A stretch of 64,000 nt of DNA, taken from the NCBI RefSeq assembly GCF_000834635.1, contig NZ_JXQV01000021.1, forward strand, positions 56,445 to 120,444. Reading direction: 5' to 3'. The position numbers and the translations under genes were made by a program. The notes below the pieces were generated by a model that was given only the letters and a program-made list of their open reading frames with translations, was not told where the DNA came from and did no database searches. Shown piece after piece: positions 25,903 to 33,742 of this stretch; the first letter of the stretch is position 1, and every line of letters starts with the position of its first letter. The stretch is from Agrobacterium tumefaciens (GTDB lineage: Bacteria > Pseudomonadota > Alphaproteobacteria > Rhizobiales > Rhizobiaceae).

Positions 25903-26526
25903 ATGAAACCTTATCATCACGGATCGCTGCACCAGGCTTTGCTGGAGGCGGCGGAAACAATCCTCGACCGCGACGGTATTGCCGGGCTGACCTTGCGGGC
26001 GGCGGCACGCGAGGCGGGCGTTTCGCACGGCGCTCCTGCCCATCACTTCGGCGATCTCTCCGGTCTGTTGACGGAGTTGGCTGCTTCAGGCTTCGTGCGA
26101 TTGCGCGAGACTGTCCTGGCCGAGGTGGAAGAGGCTGCCGCTCAGGCCGATTCCCCTGTTTACGCCACGGCGCTGGGACGCGGTTACATCCGCTTTGCCA
26201 GGGCACATCCAGGTGTCTTTCTACTGATGTTCCGCTCAGAGCGCCTGAACTGGTCGTCGCCCTCCTTATCCGTTGCGGGTCCTGCGGCATTCGCACTTCT
26301 TTCGAGTGAAGCTTCCGGTAAAGCGACAGACAGGAGCGATTTCGAAACGCTGGTTGTCGCAAGCACGCGCTGGTCCCTGATGCATGGATTGGCGACGCTG
26401 ATCATCGATGGCAGGCTTGAAGCGATGGCGCAGAATGTGCCTGGCGCCAATCTGGATGAACTGATTGGGCAGATAATCTCCCGTGGTCTGATCGACGGAA
26501 CCGGCATCGATACGGCCAGATCGTAA
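25903..26526 (+). CDS. TetR-family transcriptional regulator
   Basis: Repressor of 207 residues. The N-terminal DNA-binding domain runs from about residue 5 to 50: HGSLHQALLEAAETIL, then GLTLRAAAREAGVSHGAPAHHFGD, where the GVSHGAPAHHFG segment is the recognition helix of the WHG-containing TetR subgroup. The C-terminal ligand domain has the WSLMHGLATLIIDG (WHG-type) motif near residue 160. It is divergent from the monooxygenase-like gene and probably represses it from the palindrome at 25827-25845. The inducer is unknown. Confidence 0.87.
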   Translation: MKPYHHGSLHQALLEAAETILDRDGIAGLTLRAAAREAGVSHGAPAHHFGDLSGLLTELAASGFVRLRETVLAEVEEAAAQADSPVYATALGRGYIRFARAHPGVFLLMFRSERLNWSSPSLSVAGPAAFALLSSEASGKATDRSDFETLVVASTRWSLMHGLATLIIDGRLEAMAQNVPGANLDELIGQIISRGLIDGTGIDTARS

Positions 26527-26556
26527 CGCGTCAGTCCCGTAAACCGTAGAGGTCGC

Positions 26557-27477
26557 TTAGTGGACGTTGAAGCGTGGCAAGAGCTTCAACATCGCTATGA
26601 TCGTGGCCAGAAGAATTGCATAAGCGAGAAAAGCCGATGGGCTACCTGACGGTATTCCCTGCAGGACCAGACTGTCATTGCCTCCGGGTATCAAGGTGCT
26701 GCCCGCTCCCATCAGCAAACCTCCTGTAAATCTGTCGCGGAGCGCAGCGAGCCCCGGCACTCCAAGCCGGAACCGTCCCTGGAATATTCCGCTCGCGATG
26801 CTTCCCGCAATCAGTCCTGTGAGGCCGATGGCCGTCAGCCAATCCGAGGTTCCGATATATCTCAATGCAGGCATCCACGGCCATGGCTGGTGGAGGGCTC
26901 CGACAAAAGCGCCGACCAATCCGATCACGCCCATCAAAAATGACAGCTTGAGAATGACGCGCAGCGGCCGTCTCCACAGCGCAAAGCGCAGCAGGATGAA
27001 GCCGGGCAGACCGAGCGCGACGATAAGCAGGGCATGTTCGGGAAGAGGGGTTTGTTCCGGTGCCGCGATGGCGCCGGCTCCCATCGCGTCAAGAAGGCGA
27101 AAGGCAATGTACGCCCCCGCTCCAGTCAGCAGAAACTCGGACCTGCCTTCGCCAAGGCGTGCAATGGAGCCGAAGGCGCAGCCGCCGTTGATGGTGGCCC
27201 CAGCCCCGAACAGAACGGCCCCGAGGCCGAGAGACCCCAAAGGCCCCCACTGCGGAACAGCTATGTCTGGTGTCAATAGCCATGCGACAAGCAATGCCCA
27301 CAGCCCACATTCGAAAAAACCGAGCAAGCCGTCTGCCCTTCGATCCCTTATGAGTTCGGACATGGCACGAACGGCGCAGGTGGTACCATGCTGAATGGCG
27401 ACCCCAAGTGCGAACGCTCCCGCTATCAGGAGCGCCGCCAGAGTGGGAATGGAAATGCCGTCGAGATATGTCATCAT
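26557..27477 (-). CDS. YeeE/YedE-family membrane protein (sulfur-compound transport family)
   Basis: Inner-membrane protein of about 306 residues with eight or more helices. YeeE/YedE (DUF395) cysteine motifs are visible: HGTTCAVRAM with Cys34 and NGGCAFGSIARLG with Cys100. The corresponding Cys residues in the thiosulfate transporter TsuA line the path. A third, C-terminal motif reads GAGSTLIPGGNDSLVLQG, with Ser where some members have Cys, so the substrate may not be thiosulfate. ATGs at 27477 and 27474 are equivalent starts. The DUF417 gene lies upstream on the same strand with a gap of about 93 bases. Confidence 0.8.
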   Translation of the reverse strand: MMTYLDGISIPTLAALLIAGAFALGVAIQHGTTCAVRAMSELIRDRRADGLLGFFECGLWALLVAWLLTPDIAVPQWGPLGSLGLGAVLFGAGATINGGCAFGSIARLGEGRSEFLLTGAGAYIAFRLLDAMGAGAIAAPEQTPLPEHALLIVALGLPGFILLRFALWRRPLRVILKLSFLMGVIGLVGAFVGALHQPWPWMPALRYIGTSDWLTAIGLTGLIAGSIASGIFQGRFRLGVPGLAALRDRFTGGLLMGAGSTLIPGGNDSLVLQGIPSGSPSAFLAYAILLATIIAMLKLLPRFNVH

Positions 27478-27570
27478 CGATCCAGTATAGGGGCTGCGAT
27501 AAGCGACAAGGTTCTGTAAAGGGCGCAGCGGTTGGTGACCTGAGGATGCTGCCCTGTTTTCGATGCGGTC

Positions 27571-28092
27571 TCAGGTCAGCGATGTCTGAGCTCTGACGCG
27601 CGCGATGCTTTCGCCGAGAATGAAAATACTGACGCCGAGCAACGAGACGTCTTTTAGCAGAAACTGGCCGACCGGATTGATCCAGGGGAAGCCACCAAGG
27701 TCCGCGTACCAGATCGGCAGTGCGAACATGACCGAGACCGTGGTCAGAAACGTCATCGAGCCGATTGCGCCACCAAGGACGCCAGCGCGTGCCGACCAGA
27801 TGGAGGCGATCAGCAGGATGGCTGTGAAAATCTCTGCAGTACCGAGCAGAGCGGTTGCGCCCACCTCGCCAAATACTGGATAGAGCCACGATAGCCACGG
27901 TGTGTTTGTTATGAGGGGTTTGAGGGCATCGACCTCGATCTGCGTGTATTTAAGGACGCCTATCAGCAGGAGCGGAAGGACCACGCCTGCAAGGGCAACG
28001 CCGCGACCGATTTTTGTGATTGTGCCGGCGGGGATGATGCGATCAACGCCAAGGATGGCGCGGTCGGCGGCGGATGTGATTGTCCGGGTCAT
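27571..28092 (-). CDS. DUF417 (YkgB/RclC-like) membrane protein, copy 1
   Basis: A 173-residue protein with four hydrophobic helices. Typical family stretches are LPLLLIGVLKYTQIEVDALKPLI near residue 40 and LTTVSVMFALPIW near 115. The family includes RclC of the E. coli reactive-chlorine resistance operon. It is divergent from the cysteine-rich MarR gene; the gap holds two TATGC-type inverted repeats. A second copy lies at 29489-29998 under the same kind of operator, so the two form a small regulon. A membrane role under oxidative or electrophile stress is inferred from RclC. Confidence 0.82.
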   Translation of the reverse strand: MTRTITSAADRAILGVDRIIPAGTITKIGRGVALAGVVLPLLLIGVLKYTQIEVDALKPLITNTPWLSWLYPVFGEVGATALLGTAEIFTAILLIASIWSARAGVLGGAIGSMTFLTTVSVMFALPIWYADLGGFPWINPVGQFLLKDVSLLGVSIFILGESIARVRAQTSLT

Positions 28093-28113
28093 TTTTATTA
28101 TCGTTTCTATTTA

Positions 28114-28163
28114 TATGCATGAAGCATACATTAATTCCGCTTGATGTCTATGCGTGGCGCATA
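28114..28163. promoter_or_regulatory. Two MarR-type operator repeats between DUF417 copy 1 and MarR
   Basis: The site at 28149-28163 reads TATGCG-TGG-CGCATA, a perfect 6-3-6 palindrome 13 bases before the MarR start. The site at 28114-28128 reads TATGC-ATGAA-GCATA, 22 bases before the DUF417 start on the other strand. The same core recurs upstream of the second DUF417 gene at 30075-30089, which makes a shared regulator very likely. Confidence 0.7.
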
Positions 28164-28175
28164 TATTAATTCGTC

Positions 28176-28694
28176 ATGACTGAGAAAAAGACAGAAAACG
28201 TAATCGGCGCACTGGTTCTGGGTTTGGCGGATGCGGTGTTGCGCGAAACAGAAAACCAGGCTCCGGAGAAGGGTCAGGCTGCGGCGGCCATAACGCTGTT
28301 GCGGCACGAACCGGGCATGCCCATTGAGCAAATGCGGCGCGCGCTTGGCCTTTCTCATTCCGCCACGGTGCGGTTGGTGGATCGGCTCGTGGCCGATGGC
28401 CTTTTCATGAGGCAGCCGAGCGCAAGCGATCGCAGGGCGGTCGCCCTTCACTTGACGGAAGCCGGAGACACGCGCTGCGATGCTATCTTGTCCTCACGCT
28501 TTAAACGCATCGCAGGCGCCTTGGATGTTCTTACGTCAGTTGAGAAAGAGACCTATCGCCTGCTGACGGAAAAACTGCTCACCAACTTTGTTGAAGACCT
28601 CGATCATGCCTATTCAGTTTGCAGGCTTTGCGATTTGAGTTCCTGCCCGAACTGTCCTGTCGTTTGCAGCCTCCAGGCAAAAAATGAGGCATGA
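28176..28694 (+). CDS. MarR-family regulator with C-terminal cysteine cluster
   Basis: A 172-residue winged-helix repressor. DNA-binding part: MPIEQMRRALGLSHSATVRLVDRLVADG and the wing region RQPSASDRRAVALHLT, near residues 47-95. The last 25 residues hold five cysteines in the pattern C-x2-C-x4-C-x2-C-x3-C (starting CRLCDLSSC), which could be a redox switch or bind zinc or an iron-sulfur cluster. With DUF417/RclC-like targets, sensing of an oxidant or electrophile is a reasonable inference. It is divergent from DUF417 copy 1. Confidence 0.88.
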   Translation: MTEKKTENVIGALVLGLADAVLRETENQAPEKGQAAAAITLLRHEPGMPIEQMRRALGLSHSATVRLVDRLVADGLFMRQPSASDRRAVALHLTEAGDTRCDAILSSRFKRIAGALDVLTSVEKETYRLLTEKLLTNFVEDLDHAYSVCRLCDLSSCPNCPVVCSLQAKNEA

Positions 28695-28736
28695 CAGGGC
28701 ATGAGAATGCAGCATGGATTTCGCAGGCTTCGAGCG

Positions 28737-29417
28737 TCAGTGCTTCAAGGAGCGGATCAGCGATTGGAGAGAGGCTGACGTGCCATCATGGCCGCCAACA
28801 AGATGCGCCATGTTTTCGTCTGCCAGCACGCCACGCTGAAGCAATCCTTCGACGACACCGCGCCTGTCTTCCGGTACGTCGCCATGTGAAAGCTTTGCGG
28901 TCAAATCGAAGCTGGTGATTTCAAGCCGATATCCCTGGATCAGCTTTCGCCAGCCCTGCCAGAGATCGGCAGCCAGTTCCTCCGTTTGCCATCCGCCCTG
29001 CGGTTCGCTGGCATTCACAAGGTCTTTGATCTGGCGCTGCAGGGCAACATCGTCCATGAATGCAAGCCGCCCATGCATGATCAGGCTGATGTAATTATAG
29101 GTCGGGGCCGTTCTGCTGCGATCCGAATCTGGATCAGGAAAGCTCGACGTGAACCAACTGGGCGATATTGCCGCCCCGGGTCCCTGAACCAGAATGGTGA
29201 CGGGCACGCCCACCGTCATGTCGCTTGAAATCGGATTTGCCTTGGCCAAATGGAATTCAAGTGCGCCTGCTGGTGCGTTTCTAGGCCGGAAGGTCAATGG
29301 CGCATGGGCAATACGCGGCCCTTCTGGTCCGTTAATGGATATGGCAGCAAATGGAAATGTTTCGACCAAGGCGCGAAGGAGTGCGGGATCGGTGTGCTTG
29401 TATTCTGAATAGTGCAT
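28737..29417 (-). CDS. FMN-binding PaiB-like protein
   Basis: A 226-residue protein of the FMN-binding split-barrel type (PaiB/FMN_bind_2). The start at ATG 29417 reads MHYSEYKHTDPALLRALVETFPFAAI (shown in part) and follows GAGGA. Further family stretches: IAHAPLTFRP, LEFHLAKANP, VTILVQGPGAAISPSWF, APTYNYISLIMHGRL and ITSFDLTAKLSHGD. Some members act as negative regulators of protease or sporulation genes, others as FMN reductases or heme-degrading proteins. It lies 71 bases after DUF417 copy 2 on the same strand, so it is probably in that operon and under the TATGCG operators. Confidence 0.82.
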   Translation of the reverse strand: MHYSEYKHTDPALLRALVETFPFAAISINGPEGPRIAHAPLTFRPRNAPAGALEFHLAKANPISSDMTVGVPVTILVQGPGAAISPSWFTSSFPDPDSDRSRTAPTYNYISLIMHGRLAFMDDVALQRQIKDLVNASEPQGGWQTEELAADLWQGWRKLIQGYRLEITSFDLTAKLSHGDVPEDRRGVVEGLLQRGVLADENMAHLVGGHDGTSASLQSLIRSLKH

Positions 29418-29488
29418 GGTGGGTCCTCTTCTGGTTTTCGGTGCCGAATTGGATTCTGTAAATCGGTTTGGTCGAGCGCCCGACGATC

Positions 29489-29998
29489 TCAGTGGCCAGC
29501 GGTGACGTTCTTGAGGAGGCTCTCTCCCAGGATCGCAAGGCTGACACCCAGCAAGGCGACATCCTTGATCAGGAATGTTCCGATGAAGTTCAGGAACGGA
29601 AAGCCGCCTGAAGAGGCATCCCAGATCGGGAGCGCGAATAGGGTCGAAACGGTTGTCAGAAATATGAGAGCGCCTAGCGCTCCAGCGACGATCCCGGCAC
29701 TGACCGACCAGAGAGACGCAATGAACAGGACGGCTGTGATCATTTCCACGACGCCGAGCAAGTAGCTGGTCCCGGCAAAACCGAAAACCTGATAGAGCCA
29801 GGCCAGCCATGGCGTGCCGCTGATCAGCGGCTTCAGCGCCTCTACCTCGACCTGAGTAAACTTCAAGAGCCCGATGAGGAGCAGCGGAAGAACGACACCT
29901 GCGAGGGAAATGGCCCGACCCGCGGTGAGAGTGAAATGATGTGCTTTTTGGGAATTCAGGAGCTTGGCCGCTGCAGCGGTTGGGGAAAGCAGGGTCAT
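29489..29998 (-). CDS. DUF417 (YkgB/RclC-like) membrane protein, copy 2
   Basis: A 169-residue, four-helix membrane protein. It is clearly a paralogue of the protein at 27571-28092, sharing LAGVVLPLLLIGLLK, EVEALKPLISGTPWLAWLY and LTTVSTLFALPIW. The N-terminus differs (MTLLSPTAAAAKLLNSQKAH). It is followed by the PaiB-like gene. The upstream region holds a perfect TATGCG-TCA-CGCATA site and a weaker one, matching those at the first copy. Confidence 0.82.
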   Translation of the reverse strand: MTLLSPTAAAAKLLNSQKAHHFTLTAGRAISLAGVVLPLLLIGLLKFTQVEVEALKPLISGTPWLAWLYQVFGFAGTSYLLGVVEMITAVLFIASLWSVSAGIVAGALGALIFLTTVSTLFALPIWDASSGGFPFLNFIGTFLIKDVALLGVSLAILGESLLKNVTAGH

Positions 29999-30035
29999 TG
30001 TTCACCGTCCATTTTTGAGTGAGCCTGCAAAAATG

Positions 30036-30089
30036 CATGCATGGCGCATATAAACATGAAATCACTCTAATGTCTATGCGTCACGCATA
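30036..30089. promoter_or_regulatory. MarR-type operator repeats upstream of DUF417 copy 2
   Basis: TATGCG-TCA-CGCATA at 30075-30089 is a perfect 6-3-6 palindrome. A weaker copy, CATGCA-TGG-CGCATA, is at 30036-30050, 38 bases before the gene start. Flanks are also shared with the MarR site (TGTC before and TA after the core), so these look like sites for the same protein. Confidence 0.65.
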
Positions 30090-30164
30090 TAAACTGTGAT
30101 GCTTCGTGCTTTGGCCCCAAAGCGCTAGCGCTGTGGCAGACTGCTGGATGGCCGGTTGCTTATG

Positions 30165-31121
30165 TCAAAGTTCCTCGGTTGGTAGCTCGAGGCCGGCATC
30201 CATCTTCACGTTTGAGAGCTGCAGCCAGATGGGATTGGAGGCATACATTTCGCGGATGATCTGTTTGATTTCATCAATCCGGTTGCCCGCATCTTCGCGC
30301 CGGTAGCTCATGATGATGGGAGAGGTCGCATTCTCGTCCTTGATCATTCGGTAGCAGACATCGTCCGGTCGCTGCCGCTGCGAAGCCGCCGGAATGATGC
30401 AGAGGCTGACACCCGCCGCGACGATACCGAGCGCCGTTTGGATTTCGCGCACCTCATCGAGATGTGATGGGGAGACGCCCACTTCCTCCAGCATGTTGAG
30501 AACCTCGTCGGCAAAGCTGGGTCGGGGTTGCGAGGGATAGACAACCAGCGGCTCGTTTTGCAATTCGGTCAGTGCAATCGGTTCATGGGAGAAGGACTTC
30601 GGGTGCCCCTTGGGCAGGGCCACAACCAGTCGTTCTTCGCGCAATGTCAGTCTTTCTACTTCCCGGTCGTTGAAGCGCACCCGGCCGAAGCCGAGGTCGA
30701 TCCGGTGTTCCTTTAGCGCGGTGACCTGCTCGGTTGAGGCCATTTCGCGGATTTCGAAGTCAAGATTTGGCCAGCGTATGCGCATCCGGCGGACGAGGTC
30801 CGGCATTCCGCCATAGAGCGTCGAGCCAACGCAGCCAATAATATATCGCTCCCGCTGCGAAAGGCCGATGCGCCTTGTCTGTTCACGAACATGTTCTGTT
30901 CTGGCGATGATTTGCCCGGCTTGCTGGTAGAAGAAACGCCCGGCCTCAGTCAGCGTCAGGGGACGATGGCTGCGGTCGATGAGAAGAACGCCAAGTTCTT
31001 CCTCCAACTGCTGGATCTGCCGACTAAGGGGCGGCTGGGCAATATGCAGGATTTCCGCAGCACGGGAAAAGTTTCTCTCGCGTGCAACCGCAATGAAGTA
31101 TCGTAGCTGTCTCAGTTCCAT
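30165..31121 (-). CDS. LysR-family regulator of the cat/ben locus (CatM/BenM/CatR type)
   Basis: A 318-residue LysR protein. I chose ATG 31121 (MELRQLRYFIAVARE) because it matches the family opening and has AAAGG eight bases upstream; the ATG at 31127 sits too close to that site. Helix-turn-helix: NFSRAAEILHIAQPPLSRQI near residues 17-36. Effector domain from about 90, with TALGIVAAGVSLCIIP near 220. It is divergent from catB with 91 bases between, where an ATAC-N7-GTAT site is found. It very probably activates the muconate and benzoate genes in response to muconate or benzoate. Confidence 0.88.
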   Translation of the reverse strand: MELRQLRYFIAVARERNFSRAAEILHIAQPPLSRQIQQLEEELGVLLIDRSHRPLTLTEAGRFFYQQAGQIIARTEHVREQTRRIGLSQRERYIIGCVGSTLYGGMPDLVRRMRIRWPNLDFEIREMASTEQVTALKEHRIDLGFGRVRFNDREVERLTLREERLVVALPKGHPKSFSHEPIALTELQNEPLVVYPSQPRPSFADEVLNMLEEVGVSPSHLDEVREIQTALGIVAAGVSLCIIPAASQRQRPDDVCYRMIKDENATSPIIMSYRREDAGNRIDEIKQIIREMYASNPIWLQLSNVKMDAGLELPTEEL

Positions 31122-31125
31122 CTTC

Positions 31126-31140
31126 ATACCTTTTGAGTAT
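31126..31140. promoter_or_regulatory. BenM/CatM-type operator ATAC-N7-GTAT
   Basis: ATAC at 31126-31129, seven bases, then GTAT at 31137-31140. This is exactly the consensus I know for the BenM and CatM regulators of Acinetobacter. It also fits the LysR T-N11-A rule (T31127, A31139). It touches the regulator's own start codon and lies about 73 bases before catB, so autoregulation is expected. Confidence 0.65.
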
Positions 31141-31212
31141 CGAATGCCACTTTTATAGTTTTGGACGGACACCCTGCAGAGCGCTAGTTTCCCTAACACA
31201 CAGGGAGGAAAC

Positions 31213-32367
31213 GTGGTGTCTGTAGAAAGTCGCATTGTCGAGATCGAAACGATTATACTCGATTTGCCTACCATCAGGCCGCACCGTCTGTCGATGGTGA
31301 CCATGAGTGGCCAGAGCATGATGATCGTGCGGGTTCGTTGCGCCGACGGCTTTGAGGGTTTTGGCGAAGGCACCACGATTGGCGGTTTGGCCTATGGTCC
31401 CGAAAGCCCCGAAGGTATGAAGCTGACCATTGATACCTATGTGGCGCCGCTTCTGATCGGTCAGGATGCAGCGCGCATCCAGTTGTTGATGGACCGCGTC
31501 GCGCTTGCGGTGAAGGGCAATCATTTCGCCAAATGTGCAGTAGAAACCGCGTTGCTGGATTGCCATGGGCGTCGTTTGGGCCTGCCGCTATCGGAACTTC
31601 TCGGGGGTCGTCGCCGTGACAGTCTGCCGGTTGCCTGGACCCTTGCGTCGGGCGATACGTCCAAGGATATCGATGAGGCGCAGACCATGCTGGATCTGCG
31701 CCGCCACAAGGATTTCAAGCTGAAGATCGGTCGTCGCGCACTTGCCGATGATGTTCGCCATGTGGCGGAAATCCGCAAAGCGCTGCCCGATCATGCTTCC
31801 ATCCGCGTGGATGTGAACATGGCCTGGCGCGAACGCGAAGCTCGCTTGGGCATTGATGCCCTAGCTGATGCGGGCTGCGTGCTGGTCGAACAGCCGGTGG
31901 CTTGCATCGCACCGCTCGCGAGGCTGACGCGCACATCTTCGATCGCCATCATGGCTGATGAGGTGCTTGTCGGCCCTGAAACTGCGCTGGAAGCGGCCAC
32001 GGCGCGCGCGGGTGACGTGTTCTCCATCAAGATCGAACAGGCTGGTGGCCTCTTTGCTGCAGCCAAGGTGGTTGCCATTGCCGAGACGGCGGGTATCGGC
32101 ATCTATGGCGGGACCATGCTCGAAGGCCCCATCGGCACGATTGCTGCGGCCCAGCTCATGGCTGGCGTGAAGGATCTGCACTGGGGAACGGAGTTTTTTG
32201 GACCCCTGCTGCTGACGGAAGAGATTCTGCAGGAACCGCTGAACTACTCTGATTTCGAACTGAAGCTGCCGACAGGCCCCGGTCTCGGGATCGATCTCAA
32301 TGAAGCCGCTGTCGCACGGTTCCGGCGCGATGGCAAACCGGCCAATTCCTTACGTGTGGTGGGGTAA
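31213..32367 (+). CDS. catB: Muconate cycloisomerase
   Basis: Converts cis,cis-muconate to muconolactone, the second step of the catechol ortho-cleavage pathway. Enolase-superfamily protein of 384 residues. The catalytic Lys pair is in DFKLKIG. Metal ligands are in IRVDVNMAW (Asp), VLVEQPV (Glu) and IMADEVL (Asp), and the second Lys in FSIKIEQAGG. All are intact. The start is GTG at 31213 or 31216, just after AGGGAGG. catC follows three bases after the stop. First gene of the long cat-ben transcript, divergent from its regulator. Confidence 0.94.
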   Translation: MVSVESRIVEIETIILDLPTIRPHRLSMVTMSGQSMMIVRVRCADGFEGFGEGTTIGGLAYGPESPEGMKLTIDTYVAPLLIGQDAARIQLLMDRVALAVKGNHFAKCAVETALLDCHGRRLGLPLSELLGGRRRDSLPVAWTLASGDTSKDIDEAQTMLDLRRHKDFKLKIGRRALADDVRHVAEIRKALPDHASIRVDVNMAWREREARLGIDALADAGCVLVEQPVACIAPLARLTRTSSIAIMADEVLVGPETALEAATARAGDVFSIKIEQAGGLFAAAKVVAIAETAGIGIYGGTMLEGPIGTIAAAQLMAGVKDLHWGTEFFGPLLLTEEILQEPLNYSDFELKLPTGPGLGIDLNEAAVARFRRDGKPANSLRVVG

Positions 32368-32370
32368 ATC

Positions 32371-32661
32371 ATGCTTTTTCATGTCGAAATGACCGTCAAT
32401 ATTCCGCACGACATTCCTGCAGACGAAGTCGCACGCCTGAAGGCAAACGAAAAAGCGCAGGCGCATGAACTGCAGCGGTCGGGTGAGTGGCGGCACCTGT
32501 GGCGCATTGCCGGTCGCTTTGCCAATGTGAGTATTTTCGATGTCGCAAGCCCGCAGGCCTTGCATGACATCCTGTTCAATCTGCCGCTTTTTCCGTTCAT
32601 GGAAATCAAGGTGACGCCGCTGTGCAGGCATCCCTCGTCAATCCGCGACGACGACAGCTGA
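32371..32661 (+). CDS. catC: Muconolactone delta-isomerase
   Basis: Isomerises muconolactone to 3-oxoadipate enol-lactone. A 96-residue protein, the usual size, opening MLFHVEMTVNIPHDIP, with the family stretches RSGEWRHLWRIAGRFANVSIFDV and LFNLPLFPFMEIKVTPLCRHPS, split here for length. It forms a large homo-oligomer in known cases. It lies three bases after catB and is followed by an 83-base gap with two hairpins before catA. Confidence 0.94.
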   Translation: MLFHVEMTVNIPHDIPADEVARLKANEKAQAHELQRSGEWRHLWRIAGRFANVSIFDVASPQALHDILFNLPLFPFMEIKVTPLCRHPSSIRDDDS

Positions 32662-32669
32662 AATACGTG

Positions 32670-32724
32670 AACCGTTCGGGAGGGACGGTTTTCTAACCCA
32701 TCAATCGCGACCTCCCGAGGTCGC
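32670..32724 (+). terminator. Two tandem hairpins between catC and catA (first terminator-like)
   Basis: First stem: AACCGTTC, loop GGGAG, GGACGGTT at 32670-32690, followed by TTCT, which resembles a weak intrinsic terminator. Second: GCGACCTC-CC-GAGGTCGC at 32707-32724, a perfect 8-base stem just before the catA ribosome site. Together they could reduce read-through or set a processing end between catBC and catA. Confidence 0.5.
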
Positions 32725-32744
32725 ACATGCCAAAGGAGGATGTC

Positions 32745-33674
32745 ATGGCAAAGGGTCTAATCGAAAGGGAAGTCATCGCGGCGCTCGCACGACGGGCAAG
32801 CGGAATTGACGAGGAAGGCGGCGATGGCCGTTTGAAGGAAATCATGAACCGCCTGTTGGCGGATCTCTTCCAGGCAATCGATGATCTGGATATCAGCATG
32901 AACGAGGTGTGGAGCGCGGTCGCCTATATCGGAGCAGCCGGTCGCAGCAACGAACTTGGCCTGATTGCGCCCGGCATCGGTCTTGAACATTTCCTCGACT
33001 TGCGTCTGGACGAGGAAGAGCGTCGCGCCGGTCTGGCGGGCGGCACGCCCCGCACCATCGAAGGCCCGCTCTATATCGCCGGTGCGCCTCTGTGTCAGCA
33101 CTTTGCGCGTCTCGACGACGGTTCGGACAAGGGCGAAGTCCTGTTCATGAACGGTCAGGTGCGCGACCAGAACGGTAAGCCGGTGGCCGGTGCCGTGGTC
33201 GATGTCTGGCACGCCGACACGCGTGGCAACTATTCGCACTTCGATCCACAGCAGGCACCATACAACCTGCGCCGCCGGATCGTCACTGATGACGAGGGAC
33301 GATATCGCTTCCGCTCCATCATGCCAAGCGGTTATTCGACGCCTCCGGGCGGCAACACCGAAAAGCTGCTGTTCGCCATCGGGCGCCACGGCAACCGGCC
33401 GGCCCACATCCACTTCTTCGTGGAAGCGCCCGGTCACCGTCACCTCACGACACAGATCAACATCGAGGGCGACCCCTATCTGTTCGACGATTTCGCCTTC
33501 GGCACGCGTGACGATCTGATCCCGCCGGTTGAGCGGGTAAGCGATCCCAAGGCGATGGCCGACAACCAGGTTCAGGAGCCATTCGCCACGATTGAATTCG
33601 ACTTCGTGCTGATGCCCGCCGTCGAAGGTGTCGTCGGCACCATCGTTGATCGCGAACGGGCGCAGGCTGCGTAA
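32745..33674 (+). CDS. catA: Catechol 1,2-dioxygenase
   Basis: Intradiol ring-cleaving enzyme turning catechol into cis,cis-muconate with non-heme Fe(III). 309 residues. The iron ligands are Tyr163 (GNYSHFD), Tyr197 (PSGYSTPPGG), His221 and His223 (RPAHIHFF), in the spacing of the characterised enzymes. The helical N-terminal linker domain spans about residues 1-100. The ATG at 32745 is preceded by AAAGGAGGA; an in-frame start at 32727 is less well placed. Gene order catB-catC-catA then benABCD links it to benzoate. Confidence 0.95.
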   Translation: MAKGLIEREVIAALARRASGIDEEGGDGRLKEIMNRLLADLFQAIDDLDISMNEVWSAVAYIGAAGRSNELGLIAPGIGLEHFLDLRLDEEERRAGLAGGTPRTIEGPLYIAGAPLCQHFARLDDGSDKGEVLFMNGQVRDQNGKPVAGAVVDVWHADTRGNYSHFDPQQAPYNLRRRIVTDDEGRYRFRSIMPSGYSTPPGGNTEKLLFAIGRHGNRPAHIHFFVEAPGHRHLTTQINIEGDPYLFDDFAFGTRDDLIPPVERVSDPKAMADNQVQEPFATIEFDFVLMPAVEGVVGTIVDRERAQAA

Positions 33675-33700
33675 GCGTCCTGTCTGTCTGGTCACTGGAA

Positions 33701-33724
33701 GGGGTGGGGGCTTTGCCGCACCCC
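33701..33724 (+). other. Hairpin between catA and benA
   Basis: GGGGTG (33701-33706) pairs with CACCCC (33719-33724); an inner GGC/GCC stem closes a TTT loop. GTTT follows, then the benA ribosome site AGGAGGAG. It could act as a partial terminator or an mRNA stability element. Confidence 0.45.
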
Positions 33725-33742
33725 GTTTAGGAGGAGAAAAGC

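Noticed and set aside
30121..30132. AGCGCTAGCGCT palindrome after the cat/ben LysR gene
   Set aside because: Only 12 bases, self-complementary GC/AT alternation, no T run and no clear partner; it could easily be chance.
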